Counted from the stretch's first letter, positions 9,945 to 19,600 are shown. The stretch is 64,000 nt of DNA from Bacillus sp. KH172YL63 (GCF_011398925.1 NZ_AP022842.1:3088001-3152000); one strand, 5' to 3'. A program made the numbers and translations. The notes: generated by a model not told the origin, from the sequence alone.

Positions 9945-10298
9945 CATGTCCAAATAAGTCCCTGACCGGTAATTGTGAACAGAAATTGAACCCTACTTGT
10001 GATACATTAATAAAGTAAGAATTTCCCGTTCAATCCGGGACTTGCTCAACCATCAAATGATCTTATACAATTCTTTGTATGAAGGGATGACCATGAAAGC
10101 ATTTTCAATACTTCATACATCTTCTAAATTTCGACAAACCCTACTCATGTAGGGTACCAAAATAGAGCTAAAGAATCAAGTAATGAGAAGGTTTTCCACG
10201 AAGGAAGCGGACTGCTATGAGCCATTTCTTATTATTTGGTATATTACCTAAAAAATGACGATTTTAAACCATTTTTGTCATGATAAAGGAGGAAGTTC
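9945..10298. other. Long intergenic region between divergent hemA and ysxD
   Basis: A stretch of 350 bases without a confident gene. Next to hemA it holds the promoter region. On the plus strand it could be a long 5' leader for ysxD. It contains a 19-codon ORF (10094-10153, product beginning MKAFSILHTSSKF) with an AAGGG site 7 bases before its ATG. It also has a stem CCCTAC-TCAT-GTAGGG at 10139-10154 that overlaps the end of that ORF. I could not match it to a riboswitch class I know. Confidence 0.4.
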
Positions 10299-10784
10299 AT
10301 GAAACACCAGAGAATATTCCCAGGCATCATTTTAATTGGTTTTGGCATTTATTTTTATTTACAGCAGGCAAACATCGTATTATTTCAGGAGTTCTTCACC
10401 TGGCCGACCCTCCTCATCATCGTCGGGCTCGCCTTCCTCGGACAGGGCTATGCAGGTCGCGATCATGAAGCCATCCTGCCAGGCACCATCCTCGTCGGCT
10501 TCGGCCTTCACTTCCACGTCGTACATAAACTGGCCATTTGGCCCGATCATATGGGGACTTTCATCCTCATCATTGCCCTTGGTTTCCTGCTCAGGTACCA
10601 AAAGACCGGTGCCGGCTTATTTCAAGGCGTTCTTTTTTTGACACTGTCCATCCTTCTCCTATTCAGCGATAAGGCGGTGAGATGGCTCGGCCTTATCGAA
10701 GGCAGCGTAGGCACTGCGTGGGAATTCTGGCCGATCGTCATCATCGGGATTGGTGTGTATTTGCTGTTTATCAAGAAGAAATGA
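10299..10784 (+). CDS. ysxD: Membrane protein YsxD, LiaF-type transmembrane repeats
   Basis: A 161-aa integral membrane protein with about five hydrophobic segments. The architecture repeats: RIFPGIILIGFGIYFYLQQ near the N terminus, ILPGTILVGFGLHFHVVHK in the middle and FWPIVIIGIGVYLLFIKKK at the end. This is the pattern of the LiaI/LiaF-type transmembrane domain. The position between hemA and ysxC corresponds to B. subtilis ysxD; the symbol rests mainly on that synteny. AAGGAGG precedes the ATG. The gene is transcribed against its neighbours and ends in a terminator hairpin overlapping the stop codon. Function is unknown. Confidence 0.8.
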   Translation: MKHQRIFPGIILIGFGIYFYLQQANIVLFQEFFTWPTLLIIVGLAFLGQGYAGRDHEAILPGTILVGFGLHFHVVHKLAIWPDHMGTFILIIALGFLLRYQKTGAGLFQGVLFLTLSILLLFSDKAVRWLGLIEGSVGTAWEFWPIVIIGIGVYLLFIKKK

Positions 10785-10815
10785 AGCCTTCCGTGGTGGA
10801 AGGCTTCATTTCTTT
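10783..10815 (+). terminator. Terminator of ysxD
   Basis: GAAGCCTTCC pairs perfectly with GGAAGGCTTC around loop GTGGT, followed by ATTTCTTTT. The stem begins inside the ysxD stop codon. Confidence 0.85.
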
Positions 10816-10830
10816 TATGGGGGATTGGTT

Positions 10831-10960
10831 TATCGGCGGAAAATTCGTTTTATCGGCGAGATTCTGGATATAACGGCGAAATTTCCATTTTATCGGCGAA
10901 ATCCGTAATTTAACGGCGATATCTCATTTTTATCGGCGAACCACCGAATTCAACGGCAAC
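10831..10960. repeat. Array of TAWCGGCGA cores at exact 20-nt period (array 1)
   Basis: Seven cores start at 10831, 10851, 10871, 10891, 10911, 10931 and 10951. The constant 10-mer is TATCGGCGAA or TAACGGCGAA (first and last units degenerate). Between cores lie variable 10-nt spacers. From the third unit on, TAT and TAA forms alternate. Two spacers (ATTCTGGATA, ATCTCATTTT) recur in array 2 at 24365-24454. The array lies between the convergent ysxD and ABC-transporter terminators. No ORF explains it. Confidence 0.9.
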
Positions 10961-10989
10961 GGCGAATCATCAAAATCACCATACACCAA

Positions 10990-11014
10990 AAAAGCCCGGG
11001 TTCCCCCGGGCTTT
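10990..11014 (-). terminator. Terminator of the amino-acid ABC operon
   Basis: AAGCCCGGG pairs with CCCGGGCTT around a short loop, with a T-run on the minus strand. Confidence 0.9.
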
Positions 11015-11027
11015 CCTGTACCTCCAA

Positions 11028-11762
11028 CTATAAAACCGATTCCAAAAACTCCCTCGTCCGCTGTTCCTTCGGAGAGTTGAATAACTGCTCGGGAGGACCC
11101 ACTTCCACGATCCTGCCGTCATGCATGTAAACGACCCAATCTGCCACTTCCTTGGCAAAGCCCATTTCATGGGTGACGACGACCATCGTCATCCCTTCAA
11201 GGGCAAGCTCCTTCATTGTCGCGAGCACTTCCCCGACCAACTCCGGATCAAGTGCCGACGTCGGCTCATCAAACAGCATGATGTCTGGCTTCATGGCAAG
11301 GGCTCTCGCAATCGCGACCCGCTGCTTTTGCCCGCCTGAAAGCTTGGAAGGATATACATTTTCTTTGTCTGCAAGGCCGACTTTGTTTAATAACGCCTTC
11401 GCGTCTTTTCTTGCTTCTGCTTTGGACAATCCTTTGACGGAAACCGGGGCTTCCATCACATTTTCCAATACCGTCTTGTGGGGAAACAGATAGAAGTGCT
11501 GGAACACCATCCCCACCTTTTGACGGACCTTGTTCAAGTCATGGGTATCCTGGTTGACTTCCTCGCCTTCGATGACGATTTTCCCGTTATCTTTCAATTC
11601 AAGGAAGTTCAGGCATCGGAGCAGCGTGCTCTTTCCCGATCCACTTGCTCCGATCAGGCAGACCACATCACTTTCCCTTACGCTGATATCGATATCCTTC
11701 AGGACGTGTAAATCACCGAAGGATTTATTCAATTTCTCTACTTTGATCATTTCCTCACTCAT
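11028..11762 (-). CDS. Polar amino-acid ABC transporter, ATP-binding protein
   Basis: A 244-aa ATPase of the GlnQ/ArtM/TcyC type. It has Walker [14 protein letters not shown]-loop [12 protein letters not shown], signature [15 protein letters not shown], Walker [16 protein letters not shown] and H-loop VTHEMGFA. I chose ATG 11762 because GGAGGG lies 8 bases upstream; the longer frame starts with a GTG inside the ribosome-binding site. It forms a three-gene operon with the permease (20 bp gap) and the binding protein, in the order binding protein-permease-ATPase. The substrate among polar amino acids cannot be fixed from sequence. Confidence 0.93.
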   Translation of the reverse strand: MSEEMIKVEKLNKSFGDLHVLKDIDISVRESDVVCLIGASGSGKSTLLRCLNFLELKDNGKIVIEGEEVNQDTHDLNKVRQKVGMVFQHFYLFPHKTVLENVMEAPVSVKGLSKAEARKDAKALLNKVGLADKENVYPSKLSGGQKQRVAIARALAMKPDIMLFDEPTSALDPELVGEVLATMKELALEGMTMVVVTHEMGFAKEVADWVVYMHDGRIVEVGPPEQLFNSPKEQRTREFLESVL

Positions 11763-11782
11763 GCTAGTTCCCTCCCACACTA

Positions 11783-12430
11783 TTAATCACTGACAGACAT
11801 CCGCTTTTCGATGATATTGACAATCGTAGAGAAGACCAGTACGAGTACGAGGTAGTAGATCGCTACGACGAGCAGGTATGTCATGTAATCAAAGTTATTC
11901 GATCCAAGTGTCGTCGCCACACTGAACAATTCAAACATGCCGATGAAAGACGCAAGAGAGGAATCCTTCAATGCGATGATGAATTGATTTCCAAGCGGCG
12001 GCAGTGCGCGTCTGAATGCCTGTGGCAGGATGATCCTTCTCATTGAGAGGCCAACTGACATCCCAAGTGAACGCCCGGCTTCCATCTGCCCTTTATCAAT
12101 CGATTGAATGGCCCCACGGAAGATCTCGGCGATATAGGCCCCGTTATGGAATGCAAGTCCCATGACGACCGCCCAGAATCCTGAAATATTAAATGACGTC
12201 AATCCGAAATAGAAGATGAAGATCTGAACGATCAACGGCGTTCCCCGTACAACAAAGATATAAAGATCGGCAAGCAGCGACAAAGGCTTGATGCCCGATA
12301 TTTTTAAAAACGCGAAAAACAATCCGACCCCAATCGCAATGAGGACCGATACAAAGGTCAATTCAAACGTCAGTAACATCCCTTTCAGGAAAACATCATA
12401 TGTACCGGCAAAGGTTTCTAAAAAGTGCAT
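11783..12430 (-). CDS. Polar amino-acid ABC transporter, permease
   Basis: A 215-aa HisM/GlnP-type inner-membrane permease with about five transmembrane helices. The family signature [14 protein letters not shown] follows TM2. The cytoplasmic EAA loop is [20 protein letters not shown], which couples to the ATPase. ATG 12430 is chosen because GGAGGG lies six bases before it; an ATG 18 bases upstream precedes that ribosome-binding site. It lies between the binding-protein and ATPase genes of the same operon. Confidence 0.93.
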   Translation of the reverse strand: MHFLETFAGTYDVFLKGMLLTFELTFVSVLIAIGVGLFFAFLKISGIKPLSLLADLYIFVVRGTPLIVQIFIFYFGLTSFNISGFWAVVMGLAFHNGAYIAEIFRGAIQSIDKGQMEAGRSLGMSVGLSMRRIILPQAFRRALPPLGNQFIIALKDSSLASFIGMFELFSVATTLGSNNFDYMTYLLVVAIYYLVLVLVFSTIVNIIEKRMSVSD

Positions 12431-12515
12431 GTACATCCCTCCATTCATTTCAATACGTGTCTAACCTAAAAAGCGAATGCGCATAGATGCACATTCGCTC
12501 TGTGTCATGCTGCCC

Positions 12516-13298
12516 TTACTCTTTCTCTGGATCTGATGTGATGTCTGTATTGAAATATTTTTCGCTGATTTCCTTCAACGTACCGTTTTCACGGAGCGTT
12601 TCCAGCGCTTGATTGATTTCATCCAATAGCTTTTCATTTTCTTTGCTGACGGCAATCGCCTGTTCACTGCGGCCAATCAGCTCACGTGCTTCAAGATCAA
12701 GACCGGAAGCGATGGCTTCTTTCCCGGTGATGAAGTCTGTGATGACGGCATCATGCTTTCCTTTATTCAATGCTTCAAGCGCCACGACGTCACTGTCGTA
12801 AGCCTGGATTTTATCCGTCACTTCTTTGGCCGTATCAGCGTATGTCGACCCTTTTGAAACGGCGATTTCCATCCCTTCCAAATCAGCCAGGGTTTCAACT
12901 GAACTGTCCTTCCGAACGAAGATCTGTGGACCGGAATAGTAATACGGCGTCGAGAAATCCACTTCTTTCAGGCGGTCTTCCGTAATCGTATGACTGGCAA
13001 CCGCTGCATCAAAACGACCGGATTTCACGCCTTCTACAATTCCTGCAAACTTAAATTTTTTCTGTTCCGGCTCAAGGCCCATCTCTTTGGCGACTGCTTC
13101 AGCCACTTCAATATCAAAACCTGACATTGTCCCATCATTATTGGTTACACTGAACGGCTTGAATTCACCTGAAGCCGCGTATACAAATTTGCCTTTCTCC
13201 ACCAGCTTCGCACCACTCTCAGTTGTGGCTTTGTCTCCACAAGCTGACAGCAGAAGCGCAGCGATGACTAAAACAACTATGCTTTTCAAATTCTTCAC
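12516..13298 (-). CDS. Amino-acid ABC transporter, substrate-binding lipoprotein
   Basis: A 260-aa extracellular solute-binding protein (family 3, SBP_bac_3). It has an N-terminal lipoprotein signal with lipobox LLLSAC; the mature protein would begin at that Cys. Family 3 motifs include GFDIEVAEAVAKEMGLE and the ligand-binding region RFDAAVASHTITEDR...DFSTPYYYSG. The start is GTG at 13298, preceded by AAGGGGG. It is the first gene of the transporter operon; a TTGTTG/TATAAC promoter-like pair with 17-bp spacing lies about 45 bases upstream. The ligand is unknown, probably a polar amino acid or cystine. Confidence 0.93.
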   Translation of the reverse strand: MKNLKSIVVLVIAALLLSACGDKATTESGAKLVEKGKFVYAASGEFKPFSVTNNDGTMSGFDIEVAEAVAKEMGLEPEQKKFKFAGIVEGVKSGRFDAAVASHTITEDRLKEVDFSTPYYYSGPQIFVRKDSSVETLADLEGMEIAVSKGSTYADTAKEVTDKIQAYDSDVVALEALNKGKHDAVITDFITGKEAIASGLDLEARELIGRSEQAIAVSKENEKLLDEINQALETLRENGTLKEISEKYFNTDITSDPEKE

Positions 13299-13634
13299 GA
13301 GCGAAAGTCCCCCTTATGTAGCTTCAAATAGTTATAATCTTTCATAATTGTATCAACAAAAGAGAAAATTCTCAAAATTCGAATTTAACGCTTATTGGTT
13401 ATAATCTTCCATTTTCGATGTTGAAAGGCACTGAGCTTGTCTAGAGGGACATATGCGGTGATATCCTTTCATTTCCTTTCAAATGCTGGAGGGGAATGGG
13501 ACTAACATCCTTTTTCGATTTTATGGATACATTCTTTTATCCTACAAGGAGAACTCATTTAAACGTTCATTCTGGAGGGATTTCAGGTAGAAAAGAAGAT
13601 GAATATGCAACACTGATCACTTGATCATCAAAAA
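13299..13634. other. Intergenic region without recognisable gene
   Basis: It holds the promoter region of the ABC operon at its left end. The rest shows AT-rich sequence with no ORF, repeat or structured RNA that I can support. Confidence 0.5.
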
Positions 13635-13665
13635 AGAACACAGGGCTTCACATGCCATGTGTTCT
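13635..13665 (-). terminator. Terminator after 25-aa peptide gene
   Basis: AGAACACA pairs with TGTGTTCT, followed by six T on the minus strand, 43 bp downstream of the small ORF at 13709-13786. Confidence 0.8.
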
Positions 13666-13708
13666 AGCTATTTATTCATCTCATATTGGCAGTAAAGGGA
13701 ATTCTTCA

Positions 13709-13786
13709 TTACTTCTTCCTTTTTTTTCTTCCGATGATTATAACAGTTGTTAAAACAATGATGAGCAAAAACATTCCTTCAGCCAT
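13709..13786 (-). CDS. Tiny single-span membrane peptide (25 aa)
   Basis: A 25-codon ORF, MAEGMFLLIIVLTTVIIIG followed by the basic tail RKKRKK. GGAGGTG lies six bases before its ATG, and an intrinsic terminator on the same strand follows. The product is one hydrophobic helix with a polycationic C terminus, the pattern of small bacterial membrane peptides that insert with the basic end in the cytoplasm. It lies alone between ysxC and the ABC transporter. I do not recognise a family. Its reality rests on the good ribosome-binding site, the helix and the terminator. Confidence 0.65.
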   Translation of the reverse strand: MAEGMFLLIIVLTTVIIIGRKKRKK

Positions 13787-13914
13787 CAAAACACCTCCAA
13801 GTATTTTGCGAAAACATATTGTTCAACTGTAATAAATTTCCGTCTTACATGATTTACGGATAAGAAGGTGAAAAGTTTCGAAATGAAAAAGTTTTAGATA
13901 AATCACCCATATAA

Positions 13915-13947
13915 AAGAACCGATCCAATAGTCTTGGATCGGTTCTT
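13915..13947 (-). terminator. Terminator of lonA-ysxC
   Basis: AAGAACCGATCCA pairs perfectly with TGGATCGGTTCTT, and T-rich sequence follows on both strands. Confidence 0.9.
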
Positions 13948-13959
13948 TATCACGCAATC

Positions 13960-14544
13960 TTATTTATAAAATGATTTAATGGCATCCCAGGCCTTGTCTT
14001 TTCCAAGTCCAGTTTCAGACGAGAATAGAATCAGGTCGTCTTCCGGGTCCATATTCAATGTTTCTTTTGTCACTTTCAGGTGTTTCTGCCATTTGCCTTT
14101 AGGGATTTTATCGGCTTTCGTGGCAATGACGATGCATGGAAGTCCGTGATGCTTCAGGAAGTCATACATCATGACGTCATCCTTGGTCGGGGCGTGGCGC
14201 AGGTCGACAATCATGACGACCGCCCGGAGCTGTTCCCGGCTCGTGATGTACGTTTCGATCATTTTTCCCCATGCTTCACGCTCTGTTTTGGATACTTTGG
14301 CAAATCCGTATCCAGGGACGTCGACATAATAGAGGGTCTCTTCTATTTTGTAGAAGTTCAACGTCTGTGTTTTACCCGGCTTGGATGAGATCCTCGCCAT
14401 ACTCTTTCTTCCAATCATTTTGTTGATGAATGAGGATTTTCCTACATTCGAACGGCCCGCCAAGGCAAACTCGGGAAGGATATCGCCAGGGTATTGTTCA
14501 GGCCTGACTGCACTGATGACTAACTCAACTTGATTTACTTTCAC
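13960..14544 (-). CDS. ysxC: Ribosome biogenesis GTPase YsxC/EngB
   Basis: A 194-aa essential GTPase acting in 50S ribosome assembly. G1 is [16 protein letters not shown] (about residues 30-45), G3 is [11 protein letters not shown]4 is ATKAD, and G2 is the [11 protein letters not shown] region, all typical of EngB. It starts with GTG at 14542-14544, overlapping the lonA stop by four bases (GTGA), so translation is probably coupled to lonA. The lonA-ysxC order is conserved in Bacillus. It ends before a strong terminator. Confidence 0.97.
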   Translation of the reverse strand: MKVNQVELVISAVRPEQYPGDILPEFALAGRSNVGKSSFINKMIGRKSMARISSKPGKTQTLNFYKIEETLYYVDVPGYGFAKVSKTEREAWGKMIETYITSREQLRAVVMIVDLRHAPTKDDVMMYDFLKHHGLPCIVIATKADKIPKGKWQKHLKVTKETLNMDPEDDLILFSSETGLGKDKAWDAIKSFYK

Positions 14545-16865
14545 TTCTTTTCACCTACTAATGCTTTCTCTAAGACTTCATCTATATGGGCTACGAGGAT
14601 GAACGTCAATTCTTCCCTCACGCTTTCCGGAATGTCATCAATATCCTTTTCGTTATCTTTCGGCAGGATGATTGTTTTAATTCCGGCACGATGAGCGCTT
14701 AATGTTTTTTCTTTCACTCCGCCGATTGGAAGGACTCTTCCTCTCAGGGTCATTTCACCTGTCATCCCCACTTCCCTGTTCACGTATTTACCGGTAAGGG
14801 CAGATACAAGGGCCGTAGTGATTGTGATCCCTGCAGACGGACCGTCTTTCGGTACCGCTCCTTCAGGGACGTGGATATGGATATCATATTTTTCATGGAA
14901 CGTTTCTTCGATCCCAAGCTCGCTTGCTTTCGAACGGACGTAGCTGAAGGCAGTCTGGGCAGATTCCTTCATGACATCCCCCAATTTACCGGTCAATACA
15001 AGCTTGCCTTTACCTGGCGCAAGAGATACCTCGATCTGGAGGGTGTCCCCGCCTACCGTTGTATAAGCAAGTCCGGTCGAGACGCCGATTTGGTTCTCCA
15101 CTTCGGCCTGACCGTATCGGAACTTCTTCTTGCCAAGGAAATCTTCGATATTGCTTGATGTCACAACTACCCGCTTCTTCTCACCGGATACGATGATTTT
15201 CGCCGTTTTCCTGCAAAGTGCTGCAAGTTGACGTTCCAGGCTTCTTACTCCGGCTTCCCTTGTGTAGTAACGGACGATATCCAGGATCGCCTCATCCCTC
15301 ACTTGAAGCTTAGATTTATTCAAGCCGTGATCCTTGATTTGCTTCTCCAATAAATGATGCTTCGCAATGTTCAATTTCTCTAACTCAGTATAACCTGCAA
15401 TCGTGATGATTTCCATCCTGTCTCTCAATGGACCTGGAATCGTGGACAGATCATTGGCAGTTGCGATGAACATCACTTTTGAGAGATCATAGGTTTCTTC
15501 GATATAATGATCACTGAACGTGGAGTTCTGTTCAGGGTCCAACACTTCAAGCATGGCCGAAGATGGATCACCCCTGAAGTCGGAGGACATTTTGTCGATT
15601 TCATCAAGAAGGAAGACAGGATTGATCGTACCTGCTTTCTTCATCCCCCTGATGATACGGCCAGGCATCGCGCCGACATACGTTCTTCTGTGACCCCTGA
15701 TTTCCGATTCATCACGGACACCGCCCAGTGATACCCGGACGAAATTCCGGCCGAGTGACTCTGCCACCGAACGGGCAAGGCTTGTTTTACCGACTCCAGG
15801 AGGTCCTGCAAGGCAAAGGATCGGGCCTTTGAGTGATTTCGTCAGCTGTTGGACGGCAAGATACTCGAGTACACGCTCTTTTACTTTTTCAAGGCCGTAA
15901 TGATCTCTGTTCAAGATTTGTTCTGAACGGTTGATATCGAGCTGATCTTCGGTTTCAGTAGACCATGGCAGGGAAACAAGCCATTCGATGTAGTTTCGGA
16001 TGACAGAGCTTTCCGCAGAACTTGAAGGCACCTTCTCATAGCGCGCCAGCTCTTTTAATGCCGTCATTTCCACTTCTTCCGGCATATAGGCCTGCTGGAT
16101 TTTCGCCGTAAGATCTTCCACTTCCCCGGTTTTTCCTTCTTTATCGCCCAATTCCTTTTGAATGGCCTTCATTTGTTCCCGAAGGTAGTATTCTTTTTGC
16201 GTTCTTTCCATTGAACGTTTCACGCGCTGACCGATTTTTTTCTCCAGGCTCAGCACTTCTTTTTCATTGTTGATCGTTTCAATCACCATTTGCAGGCGCT
16301 TTTTGATGTCCAGCATCTCGAGGACATTTTGCTTTTCCTTCATTTTCAATGGCAGGTGGGAAGCAACGATGTCTGCAAGCCTGCCCGGTTCTTCAATATC
16401 CGACACTGTGGAATATGTTTCGGCTGAAACCTTTTTTGATAGCTTTATGTATTGTTCGAAATAATTCAATAACGTTCTCATTAAAGCGTCGGTCTCTGAT
16501 TCCTTCTCAGCGGAATCTTTGTATTCTTTTACCGTTACTTCATAGAAATCCTTCTGTTCTGTGAAGGAGGTGATCGTCGCCCTGTTTAACCCCTCAACAA
16601 GGACACGGATCGTTCCGTTCGGTAATTTAAGCATCTGTTTAACCTTCGTAAGCGTCCCCATCTCGTAGAAATCTTCCTGTGTGGGCTCATCTATATTCAT
16701 ATCTCTTTGAGTGGTTAAGAAAATTAAATGATCATCCATCATTGCTTTTTCTAAAGCTTGTACAGAGCGCTCACGTCCAACATCTAAATGCAAGACCATT
16801 GTTGGGTATACAAGTAAGCCTCGTAATGGAAGGAGGGGAACCGTTAGATTATTTTGATTTGACAC
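14541..16865 (-). CDS. lonA: ATP-dependent protease LonA
   Basis: A 774-aa soluble AAA+ serine protease that degrades misfolded and regulatory proteins. It has an N-terminal substrate domain ([20 protein letters not shown]), a coiled region, Walker [13 protein letters not shown], Walker [10 protein letters not shown], and a C-terminal protease domain with the catalytic Ser in [10 protein letters not shown] and Lys in [14 protein letters not shown]. The start is taken as GTG 16865, with GGAGG eight bases upstream, which gives exactly the B. subtilis LonA length; an ATG 13 codons further up has no such site. No clear CtsR operator is seen upstream. Confidence 0.96.
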   Translation of the reverse strand: MSNQNNLTVPLLPLRGLLVYPTMVLHLDVGRERSVQALEKAMMDDHLIFLTTQRDMNIDEPTQEDFYEMGTLTKVKQMLKLPNGTIRVLVEGLNRATITSFTEQKDFYEVTVKEYKDSAEKESETDALMRTLLNYFEQYIKLSKKVSAETYSTVSDIEEPGRLADIVASHLPLKMKEKQNVLEMLDIKKRLQMVIETINNEKEVLSLEKKIGQRVKRSMERTQKEYYLREQMKAIQKELGDKEGKTGEVEDLTAKIQQAYMPEEVEMTALKELARYEKVPSSSAESSVIRNYIEWLVSLPWSTETEDQLDINRSEQILNRDHYGLEKVKERVLEYLAVQQLTKSLKGPILCLAGPPGVGKTSLARSVAESLGRNFVRVSLGGVRDESEIRGHRRTYVGAMPGRIIRGMKKAGTINPVFLLDEIDKMSSDFRGDPSSAMLEVLDPEQNSTFSDHYIEETYDLSKVMFIATANDLSTIPGPLRDRMEIITIAGYTELEKLNIAKHHLLEKQIKDHGLNKSKLQVRDEAILDIVRYYTREAGVRSLERQLAALCRKTAKIIVSGEKKRVVVTSSNIEDFLGKKKFRYGQAEVENQIGVSTGLAYTTVGGDTLQIEVSLAPGKGKLVLTGKLGDVMKESAQTAFSYVRSKASELGIEETFHEKYDIHIHVPEGAVPKDGPSAGITITTALVSALTGKYVNREVGMTGEMTLRGRVLPIGGVKEKTLSAHRAGIKTIILPKDNEKDIDDIPESVREELTFILVAHIDEVLEKALVGEKK

Positions 16866-17004
16866 ATACAACACCTCCGAATTTTGCTCTAAGTCTTTGT
16901 ACAATTCTAACTTATTTACTAGGTAGTGTCTATTAAATAGGTATTTACAACTTTATTCAGGCCGTTCGCTCATTATGCGGTTTCTCAACGTCCCTTTTCA
17001 AAAA

Positions 17005-17033
17005 TAAACCGATTCGGACAGACCCGAACCGGT
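17005..17033 (-). terminator. Terminator of lonB
   Basis: ACCGGTTCGG pairs with CCGAATCGGTT (one mismatch) and is followed by TATTTTT on the minus strand. Confidence 0.8.
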
Positions 17034-17040
17034 CAATGGT

Positions 17041-18699
17041 TTATACGCTCTTCTTATTTTGTTCGCTGACGATTTCAGCAGGCTGAAGCCCATCTTTCAA
17101 GAGGGCAAGATCGAGCACTTCTTTCAGATGCTTGACCGGCACCACTTCGATGCCGCCGATCTCAGCCAGCATCGTCTGCTGATTTTCATGCGGGATGATC
17201 GCGACGGTGGCACCTGCCAATTTCGCACCTTTTACCTTCGCAGGCACACCGCCGACAGGCTTCACCAGTCCATGGATACTGATTTCCCCAGTCAAGGCAA
17301 CGGTATGCTTGACCGGGATACGGTAGATCGCCGAGTAAATGCCGAGAGCCATCGCGATCCCGGCAGAGGGACCGTCAACCGGAATCCCGCCGGGGAAATT
17401 CACATGAATATCGTATTGATCGGCAGGCACGCCCATGGAACGGAGGACCGTGATCACATTTTCAATCGAGCCTTTCGCCATGCTTTTCCTTTTAATCGAT
17501 TTACTCCGGTCGCCTATGCTTTCTTCCTCGACAATCCCGGTCACATTGATCGATCCCCTGTCTGCTGCCGGTATGACCGATACTTCTATTTCAAGGAGGG
17601 AGCCTGTATTCGGACCTGTCACCGCCAGACCATTCACCAATCCAATCGTCGCTTCCTCATTGATTTTCTTCTGATAACGTGGGGAGAGCTGACTTGACTG
17701 GATGATCCATTCAAGCTCATGGTCGTATATTTCTTTCCTGTTCTCAGTGATCGGGACACCGGCTGCAATCTGAACCATATTCACTGCTTCACGGCCATTC
17801 CTTGCATAGGAAGAAAGCGTCTCGAGTCCCTTCTCACTGAGGGTCATCCCCACTTTGTCGATCGCTCCTGAAGCCACTTTCTTTACTTCATCATGTTCAA
17901 GTTCCCTGAAGAACACTTCCATGCAACGGGACCGAATGGCCGGGGGAATTTCACTCGGGGTGCGGGTCGTGGCACCGATCAAGCGGAAATCAGCCGGAAG
18001 GCCGTTTTTGAAAATATCATGGATGTGGGTCGGGATCTGATGATTCTCTTCATTGTAATAAGCGCTCTCGAGGAACACTCTCCGATCCTCAAGCACTTTC
18101 AGCAGTTTATTCATTTGAATGGGATGCAGTTCCCCAATTTCATCGATGAATAATACGCCTCCGTGGGCATTCGTCACAGCGCCCTGTTTCGGCTGCGGGA
18201 TCCCCGCCTGTCCCATCGCACCTGCCCCTTGATAGATAGGATCATGAACCGAACCGATCAACGGATCTGCAATCCCCCGTTCATCGAAACGGGCCGTCGT
18301 GGCATCCAGCTCAACGAATACTGCATCAGACCTGAAGGGGGACTTCATGTTCTTCTTTGCCTCTTCCAATACTAATCTTGCAGCAGCGGTCTTCCCTACC
18401 CCGGGAGGTCCATAAATGATCACATGCTGTGGATTCGGGCTGCAAAGCGCCGCTTTCAGTGCCTTGATTCCATCCTCCTGACCGACGATATCGTCAAAGC
18501 TTGCCGGTCTCACCTTTTCTGCCAGGGGCTCAGTCAAGGAGATGGATCTCATCTTACGGAGTTCTTCCATTTCTTTTTTCGATTCACGGTCAATGGATAC
18601 TTTCTGGGTCCGCTGATTTTTTAACAAGTTCCAAAAATACAACCCAATGATGATCCCAAAGAATAACTGGATAAATAACGCGATGCTCGTAAAGCTCAT
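17041..18699 (-). CDS. lonB: ATP-dependent protease LonB
   Basis: A 552-aa membrane-anchored Lon-type protease, forespore-associated in B. subtilis. The N-terminal segment MSFTSIALFIQLFFGIIIGL is the membrane anchor. A single AAA+ module follows (Walker [14 protein letters not shown], Walker B GGVLFIDEIGEL). The C-terminal protease domain has the Ser in PVDGPSAGIAMA and a Lys in PAKVKGAKLAG. ATG 18699 is chosen because GGAGG precedes it and the length matches the family; an upstream ATG extends the frame by 18 codons. It lies upstream of lonA but is separated from it by a terminator. Confidence 0.96.
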   Translation of the reverse strand: MSFTSIALFIQLFFGIIIGLYFWNLLKNQRTQKVSIDRESKKEMEELRKMRSISLTEPLAEKVRPASFDDIVGQEDGIKALKAALCSPNPQHVIIYGPPGVGKTAAARLVLEEAKKNMKSPFRSDAVFVELDATTARFDERGIADPLIGSVHDPIYQGAGAMGQAGIPQPKQGAVTNAHGGVLFIDEIGELHPIQMNKLLKVLEDRRVFLESAYYNEENHQIPTHIHDIFKNGLPADFRLIGATTRTPSEIPPAIRSRCMEVFFRELEHDEVKKVASGAIDKVGMTLSEKGLETLSSYARNGREAVNMVQIAAGVPITENRKEIYDHELEWIIQSSQLSPRYQKKINEEATIGLVNGLAVTGPNTGSLLEIEVSVIPAADRGSINVTGIVEEESIGDRSKSIKRKSMAKGSIENVITVLRSMGVPADQYDIHVNFPGGIPVDGPSAGIAMALGIYSAIYRIPVKHTVALTGEISIHGLVKPVGGVPAKVKGAKLAGATVAIIPHENQQTMLAEIGGIEVVPVKHLKEVLDLALLKDGLQPAEIVSEQNKKSV

Positions 18700-18828
18700 T
18701 CGTCTCCCTCCAAGTAGATACAAGTTGTTACCGGTTAGTATCTCCTCGACCATCTGGGAATAAACAAAAAAATCACAGACGAAAAAGGGCAGTGGGCAAT
18801 CAGCATGGACAGGAGGGCTGTGAGGGTG

Positions 18829-19554
18829 CTACTGTCTCAGTTCCACCGGGATTTCGTCCTCGTTCCGTTCCTTCACGGATTCTTTTTCAGCCAATCGGCA
18901 TTCTTTGATATCCAGTGACCACAGGCCGGAATTCAGCACAACACCGGATTGGATGAGCTCCACCTTTTGCGAGAACATCGGACCATCGAGTACGAACGTA
19001 TGGTATTCTCCCGCTTCTCCCATGACACAGCAATCCTGCTCATGAATATCTTTATAAAAATCTTCATCGAGAAACCTGCCGGTCCATGTACGGTCCAGCA
19101 CTTTGTCAGAAGCCCTGCATATGACTGCAGAAAATTTACGCGTGATGAACGCCTTCAAAAGTTCACTCGTTTCATCTTCAGATATCCACACCGGGAACAA
19201 AGGTGTCAGGCCTGCTTTTAAAGCGACCCCTTCATTCCACTTTCTATCTTCTTCTGCATATAAACTGCCAAACACAATTTCTTCTATCCCTTCAGACTGA
19301 TTCAACTGAATCAGCGCTTGAATAAGGGACGCTTCATAGTTATCACCTGAGTTCACCATCACGAGGGGGATCCCCAATGCCTCTGCCTGCAGCTTCAGCA
19401 CCTCCAGGCGTAGACCGTGGGCATGATTGCGCCCATGTTCATCAGACACCATCGAGAGAAGACACACCACCTCTTTGCCTTCTTGGATCACACGGTCCAG
19501 AGCGAGTGCCCCGTCCTTTCCCCCGCTCCAGCTGACGGCTGTTCGTGTTTTCAT
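18829..19554 (-). CDS. Dph6-like ATP pyrophosphatase (adenine nucleotide alpha-hydrolase family)
   Basis: A 241-aa protein of the diphthine--ammonia ligase (Dph6/DUF71) family. The N-terminal PP-loop is VSWSGGKDGALAL. Further family landmarks are the LRLEVLKLQAEALGIPL helix, IEEIVFGSLYAEEDRKWNEG and GEYHTFVLDGPMF. Bacteria lack diphthamide, so the real substrate is unknown; such enzymes adenylate a carboxyl and form an amide. ATG 19554 is preferred over GTG 19563, with GTGGAG just before it. It stands alone between lonB and clpX, which are adjacent in B. subtilis, so it looks like an insertion into the conserved block. Confidence 0.88.
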   Translation of the reverse strand: MKTRTAVSWSGGKDGALALDRVIQEGKEVVCLLSMVSDEHGRNHAHGLRLEVLKLQAEALGIPLVMVNSGDNYEASLIQALIQLNQSEGIEEIVFGSLYAEEDRKWNEGVALKAGLTPLFPVWISEDETSELLKAFITRKFSAVICRASDKVLDRTWTGRFLDEDFYKDIHEQDCCVMGEAGEYHTFVLDGPMFSQKVELIQSGVVLNSGLWSLDIKECRLAEKESVKERNEDEIPVELRQ

Positions 19555-19600
19555 CCGCTCCACTTCCTACACATCCTTTTGTTAGGTTTATCATAAAAAA

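Noticed and set aside
10094..10250. Cyclic-di-GMP (GEMM-type) riboswitch before ysxD
   Set aside because: An ACAAACC...GGG stem recalls the 5' part of that class, but the GGACGCAAAGCC-type core and the matching 3' half are missing.
10831..10960. CRISPR array
   Set aside because: Cores are only about 10 nt and spacers 10 nt, with shared spacers between loci and no cas genes in the window.
16866..16990. CtsR operator upstream of lonA
   Set aside because: I looked for a GGTCAAA heptad repeat and found none.
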